Part shown: in pieces, positions 52,780 to 61,358 of the stretch | How the letters are laid out: every line of letters begins with the position of its first letter | Numbering within the stretch: position 1 is the stretch's first letter | Assembly (NCBI RefSeq): GCF_000335475.2 | Contig: NZ_ANAH02000014.1 | Location: forward strand, 186,001 to 250,000 | Length of the DNA stretch: 64,000 nt | From: Cystobacter fuscus DSM 2262 | Lineage (GTDB): Bacteria; Myxococcota; Myxococcia; Myxococcales; Myxococcaceae | Direction of reading: 5' to 3' | Translations under genes and position numbers: made by a program | Notes under the pieces: generated by a model | Told to the model about the DNA's origin: nothing | The model's input: only the letters and a program-made list of their open reading frames with translations | Database searches by the model: none

Positions 52780-53592
52780 ATGGCGAAGACCTCACCCCGC
52801 AAGGCCCCGGCGAGCCCGAAGAAGGCCGTCGCGGCTCCGAAGAAGAGCGCCGCTGCCGCGAAGAAGCGCCCCTCGTCCGTGAAGAAGCCGGTGGCCGAGG
52901 CGCGGCCAGCCGCCGCGAAGAAGAAGACCCCGGCGCCGCCCCCCGCTCCGGTGGACGTGCTTCCCCCCGCCTCCTCCTTCCCCGAGCCCGAGGCCGAGCT
53001 CGTGGCCGAGCCCGTGATCGAGCAGAAGTCCCTGCCCGCGGGCGAGCCCGTGGGCGGCGCCGCGTTCCCCTTCGAGATCGATCCCAAGCGCATCGAGGAG
53101 GGCCTGAACAAGCTGCGCGGGGAGGTCATCCACTGGGCGAACAAGGGCCGCTACACGAAGGTGCGCTTCAAGTTCCGCGGCAAGCAACTGCTGCCGGACC
53201 TGCCCATCGCCGCCGTGGCCGCCGCCGAGGGCCTCACCTTCTACTGGGGCGGCATCCTGCGCGCGCTCATCGTCACCGTGGCCGGGGGCAGCCTGCTCCA
53301 GGTGGAGCTCGTCAATGACGCGGACAAGCGCGTGCAGGCCGGCAAGGAGGCCCTGCTCGCCGGAGACCTGGACGAGGCCCTCGCCGCCTTCCGCGAGGCG
53401 CTCGCCATGGACCGGGACAACGGCGGCGCGCACCTCAACGTGGGCGTGGCCCTCAAGCTGAAGGGAGAGCGCGAGGCCGCGCTCGCCGCCTTCGAGCGCG
53501 CCAAGGCGCTGGACCCCGAGGGCCCCCTGGGCGCCGAGGCCGAGCGGCTCGCCGCCCCACTGCGGCCCAAGGACACCGCCCAGACGGCGTGA
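52780..53592 (+). CDS. Protein with histone-H1-like tail and TPRs
   Basis: The 270-residue protein has three parts. Residues 1-60 are lysine/alanine/proline-rich (SPKKAVAAPKKSAAAAKK) like eukaryotic histone H1 tails. Residues 100-175 form a mixed domain (KVRFKFRGKQLLPDLPIAAV, then a hydrophobic segment) that may be related to DUF4342. Residues 182-260 contain TPR repeats (DLDEALAAFREALAMDRDN). The basic tail suggests DNA or RNA contact and the TPRs suggest protein contact. No partner is identifiable. Confidence 0.75.
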   Translation: MAKTSPRKAPASPKKAVAAPKKSAAAAKKRPSSVKKPVAEARPAAAKKKTPAPPPAPVDVLPPASSFPEPEAELVAEPVIEQKSLPAGEPVGGAAFPFEIDPKRIEEGLNKLRGEVIHWANKGRYTKVRFKFRGKQLLPDLPIAAVAAAEGLTFYWGGILRALIVTVAGGSLLQVELVNDADKRVQAGKEALLAGDLDEALAAFREALAMDRDNGGAHLNVGVALKLKGEREAALAAFERAKALDPEGPLGAEAERLAAPLRPKDTAQTA

Positions 53593-53615
53593 ATCCGGAG
53601 GTATACTTCCGCCCC

Positions 53616-54770
53616 ATGGCCGCGCCCATCGACGACGAATTCCAGGTCCGTCTGGAGGGCCAGTCCGCGCTGCTCGCGCCCGCCCGGGAGCGCTACTACC
53701 GCCTGGTGCTCGCGCTGGCCGAGTCCCGGTGGCAGGAGCGCCTGCGGCAGGAGCTGCCCCTGTTGCGCGAGGTGCGGGCCCATCAAGACGCGCTGGACGC
53801 CCTGCTCGGCCCCGCGCTGCGCCGCGCCCAGGCCGAGAACTGGCCCACGAGCCACCCGACGGTGCGCACCCTGTGGGAAGTGCACTCGCTGCGCGAGCAG
53901 CTCGCCCGGGACGTGGCGCGCAAGCTCGGACGCAGCGCCCAGGAGTCGCTGGGCGGTCTGATGAGCTCCCTGGAGGATTGGCTCATCACCCTGCCCCGCG
54001 AGGTGCCCGCCCATCTGCGTGAGCAGACCGCGGCGGAGCTGTTGCCGGACACACTGCCCGCGCTGCGCGAGGCCGTGCTGTTCGCCGCTCGGCTCGAGCC
54101 GCTCTTCGCGCACCCGGTGCTGCTCTCCGGGCGGCTGCCCTTCTCGAGCCGGCAGCGCGAGGAGCTGGCCCTGGGGTGGGCCCGGGGCGAGGCGGCGCTG
54201 GCCGCGCTCTGGCGCCGCCTGTCCGGGGTGGATGCGCGGGGCTTCATGGTGGCGGAGCTGCGCGAGCGGGCCGCCCTCGCGCCGCGCCGCCCGCCGGGCA
54301 CCGGCACCGAGCGTCTGCTTCACGCGGAGTACTGGTACCAGGAGGCCCGGAGCCGGCTGCTGCACATGGCGCGGTTGCGGCTCGCCCCGCTCGAGCCTGA
54401 TCCGGCCGAGTGCCTGGCGGTGATGTGGTGGCTCTTCGAGCGGGAATACGCGCCCCACGTGCGCCTGCACGCCCCCGGGGTTTTGGAGGACGCCCGGGCG
54501 GCGCTGTTCGAGGTGGCCTACGAGTTCTGGGACGCGCAGCGGCCGGATATTCCCGAGGACGAGCGCTGGACGCCCGCGCGCTGGGCCCGGCTGGACAAGC
54601 TCGCCGGGCGGGCGGATGAAGGCCGTCAGGGCCCGGACGGCGAGCACGTGTGCGAGGCACTCCGGGAGTTGATCCAACGGCATGGCGTGGGCACGCGGGT
54701 GTCGCGCGGATGGTGGGCGCCCTCTCGTCTGACCCAGTTGGTACAACGGGCCCGCGAGGTCCTGGGTTGA
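53616..54770 (+). CDS. Helical protein, unknown
   Basis: The 384-residue protein is mainly alpha-helical, with high Arg, Glu, Leu and Ala content, and has no signal, membrane segment or recognised domain. The start is uncertain: GTG 53589 overlaps the upstream stop as GTGA, while ATG 53616 follows GGAGG by about 15 bp, which is longer than ideal. Its close spacing to the TPR gene suggests an operon. I cannot assign a function. Confidence 0.7.
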   Translation: MAAPIDDEFQVRLEGQSALLAPARERYYRLVLALAESRWQERLRQELPLLREVRAHQDALDALLGPALRRAQAENWPTSHPTVRTLWEVHSLREQLARDVARKLGRSAQESLGGLMSSLEDWLITLPREVPAHLREQTAAELLPDTLPALREAVLFAARLEPLFAHPVLLSGRLPFSSRQREELALGWARGEAALAALWRRLSGVDARGFMVAELRERAALAPRRPPGTGTERLLHAEYWYQEARSRLLHMARLRLAPLEPDPAECLAVMWWLFEREYAPHVRLHAPGVLEDARAALFEVAYEFWDAQRPDIPEDERWTPARWARLDKLAGRADEGRQGPDGEHVCEALRELIQRHGVGTRVSRGWWAPSRLTQLVQRAREVLG

Positions 54771-54844
54771 GTTCAATGCCCGCCAACCGGGCGGACTCCG
54801 GGTCCTCTTTCTGGCTCCCCTCCACGTCCCGGGCATCAGCATTG

Positions 54845-54873
54845 TTGACGCTGGAAAATCCGGGGGTTACGTA
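54845..54873 (+). promoter_or_regulatory. Weak promoter-like pair upstream of gyrA
   Basis: TTGACG (54845-54850) and TACGTA (54868-54873) are 17 bp apart. The first is close to the -35 consensus; the second matches the -10 consensus at only its first two positions. The start codon of gyrA is 58 bp downstream. It is a low-confidence candidate. Confidence 0.3.
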
Positions 54874-54930
54874 CTCCCAATCCCTCGGAGAGGCCCCCTC
54901 GGGCGGGCCTTTCCCCTGACCCACGAATTC

Positions 54931-57693
54931 ATGGCCGACGACACCACCGACAAGCCGGCAACGCCCCCCGCGCCTCCTTCGGGCGCCGTGGGAGAACTCA
55001 TCCAAGTCAACATCGAAGACGAGATGCGCCGCTCGTATCTCGACTACTCGATGTCCGTCATCATCGGGCGCGCCCTGCCCGACGTGCGCGATGGCCTCAA
55101 GCCCGTGCACCGCCGCGTGCTCTACGCGATGAACGACCTGGGCAACCTCCACAACCGCGCCTACAAGAAGAGCGCGCGCGTGGTGGGTGACGTCATCGGT
55201 AAGTACCACCCCCACGGCGACTCCTCCGTCTACGACGCCATGGTGCGGCTCGCGCAGGAGTGGTCCCTGCGCTACCTGCTCGTGGACGGCCAGGGCAACT
55301 TCGGCTCGGTGGACGGCGACTCCCCCGCGGCCATGCGCTACACGGAAGTGCGCATGGAGCGGCTGGCCGAGGAGATGCTCGCCGACATCGAGAAGGAGAC
55401 CATCGACTTCGGTCCCAACTACGACGACTCGCTGCTCGAGCCGCTCGTGTTGCCCACCAAGTTCCCCAACCTCCTGGTCAACGGCAGCTCCGGCATCGCC
55501 GTGGGCATGACCACCAACGTGCCGCCCCACAACATGGGCGAGGTCATCGACGGCACGCTGCACCTCATCGAGCACCCCACCGCCACCGTGCGCGACCTGA
55601 TGCAGTTCATCACCGGTCCGGACTTCCCCACCGCCGGCATCATCACCGGCCGCGAGGGCATCGTCCGCGCCTACGAGACGGGTCGCGGGCAGATCACCAT
55701 CCGGGCGCGCACGGAGATCGAAACCTCCAAGAAGGGCGACCGCGAGAGCATCATCGTCACGGAAATCCCCTACCAGGTGAACAAGGCGCGGCTCATCGAG
55801 AAGATCGCCGACCTGGTGCGCGACAAGAAGCTCGAGGGCATCAGCGACATCCGCGACGAGAGCGACCGCCAGGGCATGCGCATCGTGGTGGAGCTCAAGC
55901 GAGATGCCATCTCCGGCGTGGTGCTCAACAACCTGTTCGCCACCACCCCCATGGAGACCACCTTCGGGGCGGTGATGCTCGCCATCGACGGCGGCCAGCC
56001 GCGCACGCTCACCCTCAAGGAGCTGCTCGACCGGTTCATCTCGCACCGCCGCGACGTGGTCACGCGCCGCAGCCGCTTCGAGCTGCGCAAGGCGCGCGCC
56101 CGCCGCCACATCGTCGAGGGTCTGCTCGTCGCGCAGGATCTCATCGACCTGGTGGTCAGCCTCATCCGCGCCTCGAAGGACCCCGACGAGGCGCGCTGGG
56201 GCCTCATGCACATCCTGTCGCCCGAGCTCTACGAGCAGGAGCGCTTCAAGAACCTGCAGCGCATCGACTACGCGCAGGCCAAGGCGCAGATGGCGCTGCT
56301 CGAGTCGCGCGCGCGCGCCGAGGAGCCCAACTACTCGGGCCTGGAGCACCGCTACGAGGGCTCCGGCTTCAGCGAGGATCAGGCCAAGAACATCCTCGAG
56401 ATGCGCCTGCAGCGGCTCACCGGCCTGCAGCGCGAGGAGCTGTTCCGCGAGCTGGTGGACCTGGTGCGGGAGATCCTCCGCCTCGAGGACATCCTCGCCC
56501 ACGAGACGAGCCTGCTCAACGTCATCAAGACGGAGCTCAAGGAGATCCGCGAGCGCTACAGCGACAAGCGGCGCACGGAAATCACCGGCGCGGTGGAGGA
56601 GATCACCAGCGAGGACCTCATCGCCGAGGAGACCATGGTGGTGACGCTCTCGCACACCGGCTACGTGAAGCGCTCGCCGCTGTCCGAGTACCGGGCGCAG
56701 AAGCGCGGCGGCCGCGGCAAGACGGGGGCCACGACGAAGGAAGACGATTTCGTCACCGACATGTTCGTGGCGAGCACCCACGCCTTCCTCATGCCCATCA
56801 CCAACAAGGGCCGGCTCTACTCGCTCAAGGTGCACGAGCTGCCGCTCGCCGGCCGCACCTCGCGTGGCAAGGCCATGGTGAACCTGGTGCAGTTCGGCGA
56901 GGGCGAGCGGCTCGCCCAGGTGCTGGTGACGCGCGAGTTCGGTGAGAACCAGTTCGTCTTCTTCGTGACGAAGAAGGGCGTCGTCAAACGCACGGACCTG
57001 TCGGCGTTCGCCAACGTGCGCTCCAGCGGCATCATCGCGCTGGGCATCGACGAGGGGGACGAGCTCGTCGCGGTGAAGATCACCGACGGCTCCAAGGACA
57101 TCCTCCTGTCCACGGCCACGGGCATGAGCATCCGCTTCCCCGAGCAGGAAGTGCGCTCCATGGGCCGCCAGGCCTACGGCGTGAAGGGCATCACCCTGGA
57201 GGAGGGCGACGAGGTGGTGGGCGCCGACGTGGTGGAGAAGGACACCACCATCCTCACGGTGACGGAGAACGGCTACGGCAAGCGCACCCAGGAGGCCGAG
57301 TACCGGCAGCAGGGCCGTGGCGGCAAGGGCATCATCGACATCAAGACCACCGAGCGCAACGGCAAGGTGGTGGGCCTCGTGCCGGTGACGGACAAGGACG
57401 AGGTGATGCTGGTGACCAACGGCGGCATGCTCATCCGCATGAAGGCCAAGGAGATCTCCGTCATCGGCCGCAACACGCAGGGCGTGCGGCTCATCGCCCT
57501 GGAGAGCGCCGAGGAGAAGGTGACGGGCATCTCCAAGCTGCCCGAGTCCGAGGAGGACGAGGGCGAGACGGTCGAGGCGCTGGCGAGCGAGTCCGCGGCC
57601 GCCGCGCCGTCCACGGCCGCCGAGTCGCCCGAGGGTTCCGAGTCGCCCGAGGGCACTGAGTCGCCCGAGGGCTCCGAGCCCGAGCAGGGCTGA
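54931..57693 (+). CDS. gyrA: DNA gyrase subunit A
   Basis: The 920-residue subunit breaks and rejoins DNA. The winged-helix region contains the catalytic tyrosine at 137 (AMRYTEVRM), and the quinolone pocket reads [10 protein letters not shown] at 93-102. The positions equal to Ser83 and Asp87 of E. coli are serine and aspartate, so the wild-type drug-sensitive residues are kept. The C-terminal beta-pinwheel carries the GyrA box [10 protein letters not shown] near 590. The last 40 residues are acidic, with repeated ESPEG units, an extension beyond E. coli GyrA (875 residues). gyrB is not adjacent. A strong hairpin follows. Confidence 0.97.
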   Translation: MADDTTDKPATPPAPPSGAVGELIQVNIEDEMRRSYLDYSMSVIIGRALPDVRDGLKPVHRRVLYAMNDLGNLHNRAYKKSARVVGDVIGKYHPHGDSSVYDAMVRLAQEWSLRYLLVDGQGNFGSVDGDSPAAMRYTEVRMERLAEEMLADIEKETIDFGPNYDDSLLEPLVLPTKFPNLLVNGSSGIAVGMTTNVPPHNMGEVIDGTLHLIEHPTATVRDLMQFITGPDFPTAGIITGREGIVRAYETGRGQITIRARTEIETSKKGDRESIIVTEIPYQVNKARLIEKIADLVRDKKLEGISDIRDESDRQGMRIVVELKRDAISGVVLNNLFATTPMETTFGAVMLAIDGGQPRTLTLKELLDRFISHRRDVVTRRSRFELRKARARRHIVEGLLVAQDLIDLVVSLIRASKDPDEARWGLMHILSPELYEQERFKNLQRIDYAQAKAQMALLESRARAEEPNYSGLEHRYEGSGFSEDQAKNILEMRLQRLTGLQREELFRELVDLVREILRLEDILAHETSLLNVIKTELKEIRERYSDKRRTEITGAVEEITSEDLIAEETMVVTLSHTGYVKRSPLSEYRAQKRGGRGKTGATTKEDDFVTDMFVASTHAFLMPITNKGRLYSLKVHELPLAGRTSRGKAMVNLVQFGEGERLAQVLVTREFGENQFVFFVTKKGVVKRTDLSAFANVRSSGIIALGIDEGDELVAVKITDGSKDILLSTATGMSIRFPEQEVRSMGRQAYGVKGITLEEGDEVVGADVVEKDTTILTVTENGYGKRTQEAEYRQQGRGGKGIIDIKTTERNGKVVGLVPVTDKDEVMLVTNGGMLIRMKAKEISVIGRNTQGVRLIALESAEEKVTGISKLPESEEDEGETVEALASESAAAAPSTAAESPEGSESPEGTESPEGSEPEQG

Positions 57694-57721
57694 GCCTCGG
57701 CGTCGGCGTCTGGATGAACGT

Positions 57722-57758
57722 GAGGGCGGGCTGCTCGGTGGACGAGCGGCCCGCCCTC
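57722..57758 (+). terminator. Strong hairpin after gyrA
   Basis: GAGGGCGGGC (57722-57731) and GCCCGCCCTC (57749-57758) form a perfect 10-bp stem. The loop contains a smaller pair, GCTCG and CGAGC. It begins 28 bp after the gyrA stop. No T-tract follows, so it may be Rho-assisted or protect the mRNA end. Confidence 0.65.
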
Positions 57759-57809
57759 GCTACGACCGGGCCTCGCAATGATTTCACGCCCCTTTTCGTA
57801 AGCAGGGAC

Positions 57810-58106
57810 ATGAACGTCGCCGGTCTTCGAGTCATGGGAACGCGGTTCTTCCGTTACGTGCGAGATCCTCGCGTGCCGCGGTGGCGGCGGCTGCTGGGGC
57901 TGTTCGCCGTGGCCTACTTCCTCTTCCCCGTGGATGTGGTGCCGGACTTCCTGCCCCTGCTGGGCTGGCTGGACGACCTCGGGGTGCTGGCCGGGGTGGC
58001 CTGGTTCATGAAGCGGGAGCTGGAGCACTACCGGCCCGAGCCCATGGGGTGGCCCACGCCGGTGGACGTGCCTCGCACGGGCACGCCTCCGCTCGGCCAG
58101 CGCTGA
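57810..58106 (+). CDS. DUF1232 (YkvA-like) membrane protein
   Basis: The 98-residue protein contains the DUF1232 signature FPVDVVPDFLP with a following WLDDLGVLAG segment, and one or two hydrophobic helices. The family is widespread in bacteria and its function is unknown. The start at ATG 57810 follows GCAGGGAC; frames back to 57714 lack a site. It is convergent with the VIT-VWA gene. Confidence 0.85.
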   Translation: MNVAGLRVMGTRFFRYVRDPRVPRWRRLLGLFAVAYFLFPVDVVPDFLPLLGWLDDLGVLAGVAWFMKRELEHYRPEPMGWPTPVDVPRTGTPPLGQR

Positions 58107-58139
58107 AGCGGAGGGTCCGTCCTCTCACGGGGAGCGCCG

Positions 58140-60692
58140 TCAGCGCGTGGCCAGGGTGTCCACGTGCTGGCGCAACTTCCCCTCGTCCTCCAGCCGGGCG
58201 CTGAGCCCCGCGAGCGGCCGCGCCGCCTGGGAGATGCGCCCCCGGGTGCGCGGGCCCGCGGACACGAGCCACGCCACGCCCAGGGCGAGCTCGGCCACCT
58301 CGGGGGCCTGGCCCAGGGAGGGCATCAGCGCGAGCAGCGCCTCCACGGCCTTCTTCACCTGGCCGCCATGGAGCGCATGGCCGCTGGTGATGCCCTGGCG
58401 CAGCAACTCCAGCAGGGCGAGCGCGGTGGCGCGTGCCTGCCGCACGGGCTCGCTCCCCGGGCCGGTGCCCGCCCACAACCCGCTGGCGAGCTGCTGGCCG
58501 AGCAGATCCACCCGGGCCTCCCGGGACGTGGCCCCGTCCACTGCCCCCTCGTCGTCCAGCGCCATGTCCGGCATGGACGGAGGAGAACGCAGTGCCTCCT
58601 GGAGGGAGGCGGCCGCGTCCTCCACACGCGCGAGACTGGAACCCGTCACCTCTTCCTCTCCGGGCGGGCCGTAGACCGCGCCGCCTCGGCTCTTCTTCGC
58701 CGAGCCCTTGAGCAGGGGCCGGGACGCGAGGGGCGCGGCCGGCGCGGGGGCTCGCGGGGGCGGTGGAGGCGCCGCCGCAGGAGCCGGGGCCGCGCGCATG
58801 CGGTCGACGGACAGGAGCGCGGAGGGGTTGATGGCTCGGCGCGGGGCGGGCTTGCTCAGCTCCTTCTTCGCCGTGTCCTGGTCCGCCGTGCCGAACATGG
58901 CCCAGCCGGCGGGGGCGTGGACGGGGATGACGCGCGTCTCGGGTTGAGCCGAGGCCCGGCGCTCGCCCGTGCGCTCCTCCACCACGACGAAGGAGGTGTA
59001 GGGCGTCACGAGGCCGTGCGCGAGCGCGAGCTGGAGGATGCGCTCCTTGAGCGCCTCGGCCCGCCGGCCCACGAGCGCGGCGGCCTGCCACCCGCGGATG
59101 CGCTCGGCGGCCCACAACTTCTCCACCGCGGGCCGGTCGCTCGTCGCGGGGAAGTTCACGGCAATGGCGAGGGAGAAGGACTCCGCCCCCGCGCGGCCCT
59201 TGAGCACCACCGTGCCCGTGCCCGGCGTGGTGTACCGGCCGAAGAGACTCCAGGGCGTGCCATCCACGAGCGGCGGGAGCTCGGCGGGCGCCAGCTCCGT
59301 GGCCTCCACGCCCTCGAAGCGCACCTCCACGTCCGTGACGCGCGGGGCGAGCGCCCGCGAGAACTGGGCCACCACCTTGTCGTCGATGCGCTCGCCGGGG
59401 TGGATGAACTCCACCGCGCCGCCCGTCTGCCGCGCCAGGTCCTTGAGCAGCGCGTCACTCACGTTGGTGCCGATGCCGAAGGAGTAGACGCGCGCCGTTC
59501 GCCGCGCGGCCAGCACCGCCTGGAGGATCTCCGACTCGTTGCCCACCTGCCCATCCGTGAGCAGCACCACCACGCCCTCCGGCATGGCCTCCACCGCGGC
59601 GCGCAGGGGCTCGAGCAGCTCCGTGCCCCCGTGGGCATGCAGTGCCGCCACCCACCGGTCCGCCTGCTCCAGCGTCTTCTGGGTGAAGGGCACCGGCTGG
59701 GGCGAGAAGAGATGGAAGGCATTCTCGAAGGCGATGATGTTGAAGCGATCCCCCTCGCGCAGGTGGCGCAGGCACAGCCGCAGCGCGCCCTGGGCCTGGG
59801 GCAGACTCTCGCCGTCCATGGAGCCCGAGGTGTCCACCACGAACACCACCTCCTGTCGCCGGGGTGCGCCGGCCATGCCCAGCAGGTCCGGCACCACGGT
59901 GAGGGCGAAGGTGCCCGGCGCGTCGCCCTGGCGGTGGGTGACGAGCGGCGTGAAGGCCGCGTCCGTATCTGGGCTCCGGATGTTCAGCACGAGATCCCGA
60001 TCCAACACCACGCCCGGCTGGGAGAGCGTCACGCGCGTGCCGCTCCCGGTGCGCGTGAGCTGGAGCGCGTGCGAGGGGCTCTCCACCACCACCTCGCGGC
60101 CCAGGGACACGAGCAGCTCGAGCGTGAGGCCATAGGGCGCGTCGCCCACGGGCGGGGTGATGCGGTCCGCGTCGGGCACCCGGCTCGTCGGCTCGGCCAC
60201 GCCGTGCGAGGTGCGGTCTCCCGTGGGCGTGCCGGGGATGTAGCGGGGCGCGACGAGGGTGGGCAGCACCCAGCACAGGCTGCCCTCTTCCACCTGGAGC
60301 ACCTGGAGGAACTCCACCTCCACGCGCGTCTCTTCCCCGGGCAGCAGGTTGCCCACCTGGGCGGTGAAGACGTTGGGGCGCTCCTGGTCGAGCAGCGCGG
60401 CGCCATGGCCGGCCGTCACCGCGTCGTCATAGGTGTGGAAGGCCTTCTCCCGCTCCTGGAGCACGGCCTGCACGCGCCGCCCGGCGCACTCGAGCGAGAA
60501 GGCGGTGAGGGTGGCGTCCGAGGGCAGCGGAAAGACATACACGGCCTCGATGGGACGCGGCTCGGTGTTGCGGTAGCGCTGGCATACGCGCACCCGGGCA
60601 TGGCCTCCGAGCAGTTCTCCGGTGACTTCCACCCCCTGCAAGGCCACCTGGGTGCCGCCGCGCGTGTACAGCCCCGCCTTCTCGTCGTGCAT
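58140..60692 (-). CDS. VIT and VWA domain protein
   Basis: The 850-residue protein starts with a VIT domain (about 1-130, RYRNTEPRPIEAVYVFPLP). A VWA domain follows with a complete metal site: FVVDTSGSMDG at about 283-293, HGGTELLEP and LLTDGQVGN. A proline/alanine linker (about 580-640) and a helical C-terminal part (about 670-850) complete it. No signal peptide is present, so it acts in the cytoplasm. VIT-VWA proteins resemble the eukaryotic inter-alpha-trypsin inhibitor heavy chain and PARP4 arrangement and are thought to be scaffolds. It is cotranscribed with the MerR regulator, whose stop lies 4 bp upstream. Confidence 0.9.
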   Translation of the reverse strand: MHDEKAGLYTRGGTQVALQGVEVTGELLGGHARVRVCQRYRNTEPRPIEAVYVFPLPSDATLTAFSLECAGRRVQAVLQEREKAFHTYDDAVTAGHGAALLDQERPNVFTAQVGNLLPGEETRVEVEFLQVLQVEEGSLCWVLPTLVAPRYIPGTPTGDRTSHGVAEPTSRVPDADRITPPVGDAPYGLTLELLVSLGREVVVESPSHALQLTRTGSGTRVTLSQPGVVLDRDLVLNIRSPDTDAAFTPLVTHRQGDAPGTFALTVVPDLLGMAGAPRRQEVVFVVDTSGSMDGESLPQAQGALRLCLRHLREGDRFNIIAFENAFHLFSPQPVPFTQKTLEQADRWVAALHAHGGTELLEPLRAAVEAMPEGVVVLLTDGQVGNESEILQAVLAARRTARVYSFGIGTNVSDALLKDLARQTGGAVEFIHPGERIDDKVVAQFSRALAPRVTDVEVRFEGVEATELAPAELPPLVDGTPWSLFGRYTTPGTGTVVLKGRAGAESFSLAIAVNFPATSDRPAVEKLWAAERIRGWQAAALVGRRAEALKERILQLALAHGLVTPYTSFVVVEERTGERRASAQPETRVIPVHAPAGWAMFGTADQDTAKKELSKPAPRRAINPSALLSVDRMRAAPAPAAAPPPPPRAPAPAAPLASRPLLKGSAKKSRGGAVYGPPGEEEVTGSSLARVEDAAASLQEALRSPPSMPDMALDDEGAVDGATSREARVDLLGQQLASGLWAGTGPGSEPVRQARATALALLELLRQGITSGHALHGGQVKKAVEALLALMPSLGQAPEVAELALGVAWLVSAGPRTRGRISQAARPLAGLSARLEDEGKLRQHVDTLATR

Positions 60693-60696
60693 GGCT

Positions 60697-61188
60697 CTAC
60701 CTTTCCTGGGACTGCTGGAGGAGGGCGCGCAGGTGCTCCGCGAGCGCCCGGGTCTTCGCATCCGCCGTGTCGGCGAGGTGCAGCTCGAGTCCCGGTGCCA
60801 GCTCCCATCGTCGCCAGCTCGTCGGGGCGGCGGAAGGGGCGGCGGACTCGGGCGGGGAAACGGGAGCCGGCGCGGGCGCCGCCGGGGAAGGCACGGGGGG
60901 CGGTGCGGAGGGCTCGGCCTCGGCGAGTGCCTGGAGGGCCTCGGGGGTGAGCCGCGCCAGTTCCACCTGGATGGCATCGAGGGGAAGGAAGCGGGCCTGG
61001 AGGACGCGGATGGCCTTGAGGCGCAGCAGGTGCTCCTCGCCATAGACGGTGTCGGGACCCTTGAAGGGCGGAGCGGGCAGCAGGCCGCGTTGCACGTAGT
61101 AGCGCACGGTCCTCGGGGTCACCCCCACCGCCTCGGCCAGCTCCGAGAGCTTCCACTCCCGGGATGTTTTCGCCTGACTCACGAACAT
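60697..61188 (-). CDS. MerR-type transcriptional regulator
   Basis: The 163-residue protein has an N-terminal winged helix (about 12-80) with WKLSELAEAVGVTPRTVRYY and the following GLLPAPP wing. A proline/alanine linker and a short C-terminal helical domain come next, without metal-binding cysteines. It probably controls its own operon through the operator just upstream. ATG 61188 is used here. If transcription begins right after the -10 element, the GTG at 61182 (third codon) would be a leaderless start. Confidence 0.85.
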   Translation of the reverse strand: MFVSQAKTSREWKLSELAEAVGVTPRTVRYYVQRGLLPAPPFKGPDTVYGEEHLLRLKAIRVLQARFLPLDAIQVELARLTPEALQALAEAEPSAPPPVPSPAAPAPAPVSPPESAAPSAAPTSWRRWELAPGLELHLADTADAKTRALAEHLRALLQQSQER

Positions 61189-61189
61189 G

Positions 61190-61218
61190 ACAGTAGAACT
61201 CGACACGTCTGGTGTCAA
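61190..61218 (-). promoter_or_regulatory. Promoter of the merR-VIT/VWA operon
   Basis: On the minus strand, TTGACA (61213-61218, a perfect -35) and TACTGT (61190-61195) are separated by 17 bp. The -10 element ends 1 bp before the ATG at 61188, so the mRNA would begin at or inside the first codons. The operator overlaps the -35 element and the spacer, a placement that favours repression. Confidence 0.6.
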
Positions 61219-61219
61219 G
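61199..61219. promoter_or_regulatory. Palindromic operator, probable MerR-protein site
   Basis: CTCGACAC (61199-61206) and GTGTCAAG (61212-61219) are 8-bp inverted arms with one mismatch around a 5-bp centre. The central GACAC-N5-GTGTC is perfect. The site lies within the promoter of the MerR gene, so it is a good candidate for autoregulation. Confidence 0.6.
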
Positions 61220-61358
61220 ATGCCGCTGTCGATTCGCCACTGTCACGTTGCCCGGGAGGGCGGCTCGGGGAGCGAGGAGGCGAGAGGGAGTGGGCGGGGT
61301 GGGGGCGGCGGGGCTACGGTGCGCCGCGCTGTTTCACGCAGGGAAAGCAGGCCCGCCG

